A stretch of 5,338 nt of DNA, taken from positions 1 through 5,338 of the forward strand of contig JAQUDY010000076.1 of the NCBI GenBank assembly GCA_028685445.1, read 5' to 3'. Under the pieces are notes generated by a model. The model was not told where the DNA came from. It did no database searches and was given only the letters and a program-made list of their open reading frames with translations. This document shows, one piece after another, positions 1 to 3,964 of this stretch. Source of the stretch: Bacilli bacterium. GTDB taxonomy: Bacteria; Bacillota_I; Bacilli_A; RF39; UBA660. A program made the position numbers and the translations under genes. Each line of letters starts with the position of its first letter. Position 1 is the first letter of the stretch.

Positions 1-239
1 ATAAATCTCTGTTGTAAATACATTATTTGCTCTGTTTTTATTTCTTTTTCTTCTGTTTCTATAATTATTAAATTTATATTATTAAAATAACTTTTAGTTT
101 TTAATAGATTTTGTTCATATAAAAAAAATAATAATTTTTCAGAAAATGTATCTATGTTTTGAGTTTCAATTAAAAATGCATGAGAGAGCTTGTCCATAAT
201 TTTGCTTTTTTTAAAATGTTCAAAAAAATCTTGTTTCAT
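1..239 (-). CDS. holB: DNA polymerase III delta' subunit, N-terminal part (cut by window edge)
   Basis: This is the first 79 codons of a gene that runs off the left edge. The start ATG is at 239-237, behind a GGGGTGG ribosome-binding site that overlaps the stop of the preceding bofA-like gene (10-nt gap). The N-terminus reads MKQDFFEHFKKSKIMDKLSHAFLIE. 'LSHAFLI' matches the segment just before the P-loop in clamp-loader delta' and DnaX proteins, and 'NLIIIETEEKEIKTEQIMYLQ' matches the delta' stretch leading to 'I..eQIr.L'. Delta' is a stator subunit of the clamp loader and acts with DnaX (tau) to place the beta clamp on DNA. Here no Walker A motif and no zinc-binding cysteines follow 'HAFLI'; the region is shortened and replaced by a hydrophobic helix. 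Neighbouring dnaX and recR, and the nearby holB of Bacilli, support the call. It could instead be another degenerate AAA+ protein, since only the N-terminus is visible. Confidence 0.68.
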   Translation of the reverse strand, partial: MKQDFFEHFKKSKIMDKLSHAFLIETQNIDTFSEKLLFFLYEQNLLKTKSYFNNINLIIIETEEKEIKTEQIMYLQQRF

Positions 240-249
240 TTAACCACCC

Positions 250-429
250 CTATATTAAAAAGAAAAATGATAAAGCCAACGTTACTAGTCCTGGAAATCC
301 TAAAATAGTAACTGTGCTAATTGTCCATAAATTTAATGGCACAAAAACACCTAAACTTTTTATTAATAAATCAAAGCTATATATAATCAATATTGAAAAT
401 ATTATTTTTTTTAAAATTCGTAGAATCAT
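250..429 (-). CDS. bofA: Short BofA-family membrane protein (59 aa)
   Basis: This small ORF encodes 59 residues. Its ATG is at 429-427 with a good AGGAG site 7 nt upstream, and it ends in TAG. The protein is almost entirely hydrophobic: a probable membrane helix at about residues 8-27, then 'SLGVFVPLNLWTISTVTILGFPGLVTLAL' at 25-53. That part closely resembles the C-terminal half of Bacillus BofA (from memory 'SLGIHVPINLVTTAISGILGIPGIAALV'), including the Pro-x-Asn-x-x-Thr stretch (N33, T36) and the GxPG turn. BofA is an inner-membrane protein that, with SpoIVFA, holds the intramembrane protease SpoIVFB inactive until pro-sigmaK must be cut during sporulation. Its position just downstream of recR matches the Bacillus recR-yaaL-bofA order. 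The Bacillus protein is about 87 residues, so the N-terminal membrane segment is missing here. Whether it still serves in sporulation is unknown. Confidence 0.72.
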   Translation of the reverse strand: MILRILKKIIFSILIIYSFDLLIKSLGVFVPLNLWTISTVTILGFPGLVTLALSFFFLI

Positions 430-482
430 AATTAGTCTCCTAGTAATATTATGATTATAAAAATTTATTAAGACTATAAATA

Positions 483-1091
483 TTATAATAAATTTTTTCT
501 ATCTTTTAAAGCTCTTTCCAATGTTAGAGAGTCTAAATAATCAATTTCAGCACCCATAGGGATTCCGTAAGATAATCTACTTATTTTTATATTTTCATAA
601 CTACTTAATAAATTAGAGATGTACATTGTAGTTGTTTCTCCTTCAAGAGTTGGCTTTAATGCAATAATTATTTCAAGTTCTTTTTTTTCAGAAGCTCTAC
701 ACCTATCTATTAATTGACTTATGTTTATATCATCTGGATTAACACCATCTATAGGTGAGATTAACCCATTTAAAACATGATAAACTCCTTCATATTTCCC
801 TATTTTTTCAAACATAAAAATGCTTTTATAATCTTCAACTACACAGATCATAGAATGATTACGAAATTCGTTTAAGCAAATATCACATTTTTCTGACTCG
901 CTAATATGTCCACATATTATACACTTTTGTAATTTTTTTTTAACGTTTTTTATTGATAAAGAAAATGATTCGTTATCTTCTTGTGTAAATTCTAAAATTG
1001 ATAAAGCTAATCTTTCTGCTGATTTTTCTCCTATACTAGGTAGTTTTTTTAAATACTCAATTAATTCTTCTAAAATTTTTGGATATATCAT
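483..1091 (-). CDS. recR: Recombination mediator protein RecR
   Basis: RecR, 202 residues from the chosen start (family about 198). It works with RecF/RecO to load RecA on gapped single-stranded DNA. Visible parts in order: N-terminal helix-hairpin-helix 'LPSIGEKSAERL' (residues 17-28), a four-cysteine zinc module C57-x2-C60 and C69-x2-C72, the Toprim domain from about residue 81 ('MICVVEDY…', then 'GVYHVLNGLISPIDG'), and the conserved C-terminus 'LSYGIPMGAEIDYLDSLTLERAL' (173-195). An ATG at 1142 is also open in this frame, but it would overlap ybaB by 50 nt and add 17 residues unlike any RecR. The ATG at 1091 gives the standard 'M-I-Y-P' beginning. It lies one base after the ybaB stop and has no recognisable Shine-Dalgarno sequence, so it is probably translated by coupling to ybaB. 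The ybaB-recR pair is conserved across bacteria. Confidence 0.96.
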   Translation of the reverse strand: MIYPKILEELIEYLKKLPSIGEKSAERLALSILEFTQEDNESFSLSIKNVKKKLQKCIICGHISESEKCDICLNEFRNHSMICVVEDYKSIFMFEKIGKYEGVYHVLNGLISPIDGVNPDDINISQLIDRCRASEKKELEIIIALKPTLEGETTTMYISNLLSSYENIKISRLSYGIPMGAEIDYLDSLTLERALKDRKNLL

Positions 1092-1092
1092 T

Positions 1093-1392
1093 TTAAAATA
1101 AACCGTTAAAGTTTGAACCGTACATACCCATTTTAGATTCAATTTCTGCTTCTATTTGATTTAGAATATTTTTTAAACCAATTTTAATCATTTCTTCAAG
1201 TGCTTCAACATCTTCAGAATCTTTTATTAAGTTAGAATTTATTTTCAGTTCTAAAATTTCTCTTTTTCCGTTCATTTTTATAAGAAAGAACTCAGTTTCT
1301 TCAAGAAATACTTTATTATCTATTTCTGTTTGTTTTTTTTCTATTTCTTTCTTCATTTTTTGAGCTTGCGCCATAATGTTTTGCATATTCAT
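1093..1392 (-). CDS. ybaB: YbaB/EbfC-family nucleoid-associated protein
   Basis: A 99-residue protein of the YbaB/EbfC family, small homodimeric DNA-binding proteins that associate with the nucleoid. The start 'MNMQNIMAQAQKMKKEIEKKQTEIDNK' is the family's typical N-terminal helix (compare MNNLMKQAQKMQ). It is followed by beta strands ('FFLIKMNGKREILELKINSNL', about 36-56) and a C-terminal helix (about 59-89) with a Gly/Asn-rich tail. The usual glycine-rich 'G.G.V.V…G' strand is replaced by 'FFLIKMNGKREI', a modest divergence. The ATG at 1392 has an AAGGAG ribosome site 7 nt upstream that overlaps the dnaX stop codon; a second in-frame ATG lies two codons downstream (1386). It lies between dnaX and recR as in many bacteria, and probably helps co-express recR by translational coupling. 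Confidence 0.93.
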   Translation of the reverse strand: MNMQNIMAQAQKMKKEIEKKQTEIDNKVFLEETEFFLIKMNGKREILELKINSNLIKDSEDVEALEEMIKIGLKNILNQIEAEIESKMGMYGSNFNGLF

Positions 1393-1403
1393 ATTTTTTC
1401 TCC

Positions 1404-2972
1404 TTACTTTATTTCTATTAATTGATTACCAAATAAGACTTCTGCACTATTAACAACTTTTTCATCTATAACAACTTTTGGTTCTTCTATCAATTCATAT
1501 TTTTTTTCTTTTTTTGTTTTTATATATTCTTTTTTTACTTCATTCCAATTTGATTCATCTAAACAAACTATTTTCACAAGTAATTCAAATTCAGATTTTA
1601 AAAATTTGCTAATTTGCTCTGACATAGAATTAAGTAATACACTGTTTGAGTATGATTTTGTAGAAAGCAATATATTTGTAGGGGAAACTACCTCTACTTT
1701 ACTTTCCTTAAGTAGTCCTTCTAATTTTAACTCATTATTTTTAAATAATAATTCTAATAACAATTCCCATGTTTTATTAAACTGTTTTTTTAAATTAATG
1801 TCTGCATTTACAAAGGAATTATTAATTCTTATTTCTTTTATTTTATCTAATACATCTTCATTCTGATTTAAAATTATTTCCCGGGAAATAATTTCTTTCT
1901 GTTTTTCAACTTTTTTTTCTAAAACTTCTAATTTAACTTCTTGTTGTTCTAAAATTTCTGGAGCTATATCTTGTTTTCTTATATTTGATATTAAAACAGC
2001 TTTTATCATTAGAAATTTATTTGATTTATTATAACAACTTTCTAATTCTTTTATTAATTTTTCTAAATATTGTACTTTGTTGTCATTTGTTTTTTCTTTC
2101 ATAAGTAAATCCAATAAATAATCGAGCATTTTATTAATCAAAGTAATATCTTTAACACCTAAACTATCAAAATTTTCTATATTATCCAAAACCATTTGAT
2201 AATTATTTTTAAAATAATTATCAAACAGTTCTTTTATTTCGCTTTTTGTTATTATTCCATATGTATTCTTTAGTGTAATTAAAGTGATTTTTTTATCTAT
2301 TTTAGATAATTGATCTAAAATACTTAAAGCATCTCTTAATCCTCCATCAGACATTAAAGCAATCTCATCTAGCGAATCTTTTGTTATATTTATTTTTTCT
2401 TTGCTTGCAATAATTTCTAACGTTTTTGAAATTACATCAGCGTTTATTTTTTGAAAATCAAATCTTTGACATCTCGATAATACAGTAATTGGTATCTTTT
2501 GAATTTCGGTTGTTGCAAGTATAAAAATAACGTGTTTAGGGGGTTCTTCTAATGTTTTTAAAAAAGCATTCCATGCACTATTAGATAACATATGAACTTC
2601 ATCAATAATATATATCTTGTATTTTGCACTATTTGGTAAAATCTTCACATTTTCTCTAATTTCTCTTATTTCTTCTACGCCATTATTAGATGCAGCATCG
2701 ATTTCTATTACATCAGAAGTTTCTTCATAAGAAAGACAGAAACTACATTTATTACAGGGATTATTATCAATTAATTTTTCACAATTAACTGTTTTTGCAA
2801 ATATTTTTGCTGCACTTGTTTTTCCAGTTCCACGTGGTCCTGTAAATATATACGCATGCGACAGTTTATTATTTATTATTGAGCTAATTAATAAGTCTTT
2901 AATGTTGTCTTGCCCTACCAATTCAGAGAAATTTGTAGGTCTATATTTTCTATATAATACTTTATAATCCAT
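1404..2972 (-). CDS. dnaX: DNA polymerase III subunits gamma/tau
   Basis: DnaX, 522 residues, the ATPase motor of the sliding-clamp loader that also ties polymerase III to the helicase. It begins 'MDYKVLYRKYRPTNFSELVGQ', the standard start. Motifs: Walker A GPRGTGKT (residues 45-52), a zinc module with C64, C73, C76 and C79, Walker B 'YIIDEVHML' (121-129), the SRC motif (166-168) in 'LSRCQRF', and sensor 2 'GGLRDALS' (210-217). Domain III extends to about residue 335. A charged linker (about 340-385) then leads to a tau-type C-terminal domain (about 390-480). The ATG at 2972 has a strong GGAGG site 6 nt upstream. A Noc-type palindrome (1873-1892) is written into the linker codons and uses a CGG arginine codon, whereas the other Arg codons I checked in this gene are AGA or CGT. 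I see no A-run with a structure that would clearly give a frameshifted gamma form. Confidence 0.97.
   Translation of the reverse strand: MDYKVLYRKYRPTNFSELVGQDNIKDLLISSIINNKLSHAYIFTGPRGTGKTSAAKIFAKTVNCEKLIDNNPCNKCSFCLSYEETSDVIEIDAASNNGVEEIREIRENVKILPNSAKYKIYIIDEVHMLSNSAWNAFLKTLEEPPKHVIFILATTEIQKIPITVLSRCQRFDFQKINADVISKTLEIIASKEKINITKDSLDEIALMSDGGLRDALSILDQLSKIDKKITLITLKNTYGIITKSEIKELFDNYFKNNYQMVLDNIENFDSLGVKDITLINKMLDYLLDLLMKEKTNDNKVQYLEKLIKELESCYNKSNKFLMIKAVLISNIRKQDIAPEILEQQEVKLEVLEKKVEKQKEIISREIILNQNEDVLDKIKEIRINNSFVNADINLKKQFNKTWELLLELLFKNNELKLEGLLKESKVEVVSPTNILLSTKSYSNSVLLNSMSEQISKFLKSEFELLVKIVCLDESNWNEVKKEYIKTKKEKKYELIEEPKVVIDEKVVNSAEVLFGNQLIEIK
1873..1892. promoter_or_regulatory. Noc-binding-site-like palindrome inside dnaX
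   Basis: A perfect 20-bp palindrome, ATTATTTCCCGGGAAATAAT, whose perfect dyad extends to 1871-1894. It contains the 14-bp core ATTTCCCGGGAAAT, the Noc-binding site known from Bacillus subtilis. Noc is a ParB-related CTP-dependent DNA clamp that blocks division over the nucleoid. The palindrome encodes residues 361-367 (IISREII) in the poorly conserved DnaX linker. Bases 1871-1897 are identical to 3820-3846 in the array next to gyrA, including three asymmetric bases beyond the dyad. Function is inferred from the site match; noc itself is outside the window. Confidence 0.8.
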
Positions 2973-2989
2973 CGCTTTCCTCCAAAAAT

Positions 2990-2998
2990 ATTATAGCA
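2990..2998 (-). promoter_or_regulatory. Possible extended -10 promoter in front of dnaX
   Basis: On the minus strand the 30-nt gap between tadA and dnaX contains TGCTATAAT, a perfect extended -10 element (TGnTATAAT). No good -35 box is seen 16-18 nt upstream, which extended -10 promoters can tolerate. The expected start, about 7 nt downstream at G2983, falls on the first base of the GGAGG ribosome site and would give a leader of only about 11 nt. In such AT-rich DNA a chance match is quite possible. Confidence 0.4.
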
Positions 2999-3002
2999 TA
3001 TA

Positions 3003-3443
3003 TTATTTGTTTTTTCGTCTCATTTCCCAAAAATTTGATAAGTCTTTTAGATATTTGTTTTTAATATCATTACTATTCAGAAAATCAATAAGATTAAATT
3101 CTGTTTTATTATATTGTTTTTTTATAGGTTCTTTTTTTATTAAATAATAAACATATTTAATTCTCGCTTCTCTTATAACACTTTTACACATTGCACAAGG
3201 TTCCATAGTTATATAAAGCGTACAATTGTTCAATCTCCATGATTTCAATTTTTTATTTGCTTTAGAAATAACTTCTATCTCAGCATGAGAAATAGTTAAA
3301 TTCGTTTTATTTCGTTTATTATATGCTTTAGCTATTATTTTATTATCCGTATTATTAACAATAATAGCTGAAACAGGTGACTCTGATTTTTTACCAGCTT
3401 TTTTACTTAGTTTATATAATTTATTAAAAATTTTTTCTTCCAT
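3003..3443 (-). CDS. tadA: tRNA adenosine(34) deaminase TadA
   Basis: TadA, 146 residues from the chosen start, converts adenosine to inosine at the wobble position of tRNA-Arg(ACG). It shows the cytidine-deaminase zinc site: H53-A-E55 in 'ISHAEIEVI' (zinc ligand and catalytic glutamate) and P82-C83-A-M-C86 in 'TMEPCAMCKSVI' (two zinc ligands). Other TadA-like features are 'PVSAIIV' (23-29), 'AYNKRN' (40-45, with the substrate-contacting Asn) and 'SWRLNNCTLYITMEPC' (68-83). It is somewhat divergent: the usual 'MCAGAI' is MCKSVI, and the usual C-terminal 'GA' after the variable strand is absent. The frame is open up to an ATG at 3470, but that start lies inside the 3' helix of the SRP RNA. The ATG at 3443 has its own AGAGG ribosome site. 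Position between the SRP RNA and dnaX matches the conserved block in Bacillota and favours TadA over other nucleotide deaminases. Confidence 0.9.
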   Translation of the reverse strand: MEEKIFNKLYKLSKKAGKKSESPVSAIIVNNTDNKIIAKAYNKRNKTNLTISHAEIEVISKANKKLKSWRLNNCTLYITMEPCAMCKSVIREARIKYVYYLIKKEPIKKQYNKTEFNLIDFLNSNDIKNKYLKDLSNFWEMRRKNK

Positions 3444-3448
3444 TTTAA

Positions 3449-3453
3449 CCTCT
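3449..3453 (-). promoter_or_regulatory. Ribosome-binding site that fixes the tadA start
   Basis: AGAGG on the minus strand, 5 nt before the ATG at 3443. It lies three nucleotides past the U-run that ends the SRP RNA, and supports 3443 rather than the upstream in-frame ATG at 3470, whose bases belong to the RNA helix. Confidence 0.75.
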
Positions 3454-3455
3454 AC

Positions 3456-3475
3456 AAAAAAAGCACACATATATA
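3456..3475 (-). terminator. 3' arm and U-run ending the SRP RNA
   Basis: The 3' arm of the terminal SRP RNA helix (3475-3462, pairing with 3534-3521 with a bulge) runs straight into six U residues. This has the form of an intrinsic terminator in which the whole RNA serves as the hairpin. tadA starts 13 nt further on and needs transcription through this point, so termination is probably partial, or the 3' end is made by processing. Confidence 0.5.
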
Positions 3476-3534
3476 GAGGTTAATGTGGCTGCTTTCTTCC
3501 GAACCTGACCATTTTATAACATACATATTGTGCT
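3456..3534 (-). ncRNA. ffs: Signal recognition particle RNA, minimal 4.5S-like form
   Basis: The RNA core of the signal recognition particle, which binds Ffh to target membrane proteins co-translationally. The minus strand carries the near-universal domain IV signature GGTCAGGTTCGGAAG (3510-3496) followed by AAAGCAGCC (3495-3487): a GGAA tetraloop closed by UUC/GAA pairs, where E. coli has UCC/GGA, plus the asymmetric loop bound by Ffh. Below it AAUG pairs with CAUU, and the ends close as AGCACA (3534-3529) with UGUGCU (3467-3462). Six U residues follow at once (3461-3456), so the end is probably also the terminator. The mature RNA would be only about 73-79 nt with no Alu domain, unlike the roughly 270-nt scRNA of B. 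subtilis, and close to the minimal forms of Mollicutes and proteobacteria. The Bacillus order is tadA-scr-dnaX; here the RNA precedes tadA. Confidence 0.95.
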
Positions 3535-3540
3535 AATAAA

Positions 3541-3570
3541 AGAATAACATAATCTTATATCAATTTACAA
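3541..3570 (-). promoter_or_regulatory. Probable promoter of the SRP RNA gene
   Basis: Minus strand: -35-like TTGTAA (3570-3565), an 18-nt spacer, -10-like TATTCT (3546-3541), and a predicted start at about A3534, the first base of the closing helix of the RNA. Each box matches the sigma-A consensus in 4 of 6 positions. The fit with the RNA's 5' end is the best support. The -35 box overlaps the outer bases of the first parS palindrome (3567-3590). Confidence 0.55.
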
Positions 3571-3586
3571 TGTTTCACGTGAAACA
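3571..3586. promoter_or_regulatory. parS site 1
   Basis: Perfect parS, TGTTTCACGTGAAACA, the loading site for the ParB/Spo0J CTP-dependent clamp that organises and segregates the origin region. The dyad extends perfectly to 3567-3590 (24 bp). Its outer bases overlap the SRP RNA promoter -35 region. Confidence 0.93.
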
Positions 3587-3604
3587 TTGTTTTGTTATTA
3601 TTAA

Positions 3605-3624
3605 ATTATTTCCCAGGAAATAAT
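3605..3624. promoter_or_regulatory. Noc-binding-site-like palindrome 1 (one central mismatch)
   Basis: ATTATTTCCCAGGAAATAAT, the Noc-site palindrome with CA instead of CG at the centre. Its centre is 36 bp from that of parS 1 and 84 bp from that of parS 2. The assignment rests on similarity to the known Noc consensus and on the perfect copy in the second module. Confidence 0.7.
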
Positions 3625-3690
3625 ATTTTAGTAAATAAGTATGTTTATAAGATATCTATTTGCTTTATATAATTGTTTTTACTTATCATA

Positions 3691-3706
3691 TGTTTCACGT
3701 GAAACA
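3691..3706. promoter_or_regulatory. parS site 2
   Basis: Perfect TGTTTCACGTGAAACA with an 18-bp total dyad (3690-3707). It is the right-hand parS of the first module, preceded by CATA as in parS 4. Confidence 0.93.
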
Positions 3707-3789
3707 TTGGTGGATTAATATAATATATTTGCATTTGAATAAGTCTTATCAATTAAAACCGCCTTAATTACTAACTTTTTCTTACTCGA

Positions 3790-3805
3790 TGTTTCACGTG
3801 AAACA
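3790..3805. promoter_or_regulatory. parS site 3
   Basis: Perfect TGTTTCACGTGAAACA with an 18-bp dyad (3789-3806). It opens the second module and is preceded by a CTTTTT…CGA context that recurs before parS 5. Confidence 0.93.
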
Positions 3806-3821
3806 TTGTTTTTGTTATTAA

Positions 3822-3841
3822 ATTATTTCCCGGGAAATAAT
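3822..3841. promoter_or_regulatory. Noc-binding-site-like palindrome 2 (perfect)
   Basis: ATTATTTCCCGGGAAATAAT, perfect over 20 bp and extending to 24 bp (3820-3843). It contains the B. subtilis Noc core ATTTCCCGGGAAAT. It lies 34 bp centre-to-centre from parS 3 and 85 bp from parS 4, nearly the same geometry as in the first module. Bases 3820-3846 are identical to 1871-1897 in dnaX. Confidence 0.82.
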
Positions 3842-3908
3842 TTCTTGGTAAATATACACATTTATAGAGTGTTTTTTAAATTTATATAATTGGTTTTTGT
3901 TTCTCATA

Positions 3909-3924
3909 TGTTTCACGTGAAACA
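3909..3924. promoter_or_regulatory. parS site 4
   Basis: Perfect TGTTTCACGTGAAACA with an 18-bp dyad (3908-3925). It closes the second module, 10 bp past the end of the gyrA terminator U-run. Confidence 0.93.
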
Positions 3925-3933
3925 TTCTTATAT

Positions 3934-3961
3934 AAAAAAAAGAAATCGAGTATTCAATTCC
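3934..3961 (-). terminator. Intrinsic terminator of gyrA
   Basis: Beginning four bases after the gyrA stop codon, the minus strand forms an 8-bp stem (GGAATTGA, 3961-3954; TCGATTTC, 3949-3942; two G-U pairs) with an AUAC loop, followed directly by eight U residues (3941-3934). The stem is weak in G+C, but form and place are right. It separates gyrA transcription from the SRP RNA unit. Confidence 0.75.
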
Positions 3962-3964
3962 TTT

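Larger units (their letters stand above)
3567..3924. repeat. Diverged tandem duplication of a parS–NBS–parS module
   Basis: Two modules of about 135 bp (3571-3706 and 3790-3924) share the same order and spacing: parS, Noc-type palindrome, parS. Equivalent elements are offset by 217-219 bp. Both palindromic site types and a TTTATATAATTG string (3664-3675 and 3881-3892) are kept, and fainter similarity covers the rest, while the spacers have drifted. The 430-bp gene-free stretch 3535-3964 holds this array, the SRP RNA promoter and the gyrA terminator; I see no ORF or DnaA-box cluster in it. Confidence 0.8.

Noticed and set aside
454..459. TATAAT on the minus strand between recR and the bofA-like gene
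   Set aside because: No -35 box at a suitable distance and no TG extension; expected often by chance in DNA this rich in A and T.
1092..1142. Upstream in-frame start giving RecR 17 extra residues
   Set aside because: It would overlap ybaB by about 50 nt and the added residues do not resemble RecR; MIYP at 1091 is the family's standard start.
1606..1866. Plus-strand open frame opposite dnaX
   Set aside because: Low-complexity Ser/Leu/Asn/Phe product typical of the antisense of an AT-rich gene, with no ribosome site.
2829..2844. parS-like half-site (GTTCCACGTGG) in dnaX
   Set aside because: Only the left half matches parS; the right half does not. The bases encode the conserved Walker A loop, so the likeness is probably accidental.
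3444..3470. Upstream in-frame ATG for tadA
   Set aside because: These bases form the 3' helix and U-run of the SRP RNA; the ATG at 3443 has its own ribosome site.
3535..3964. Replication origin in the gyrA-ffs gap
   Set aside because: I found no TTATCCACA-like DnaA boxes; the repeats are parS and Noc-type sites. oriC is more likely beyond the right edge near dnaA.
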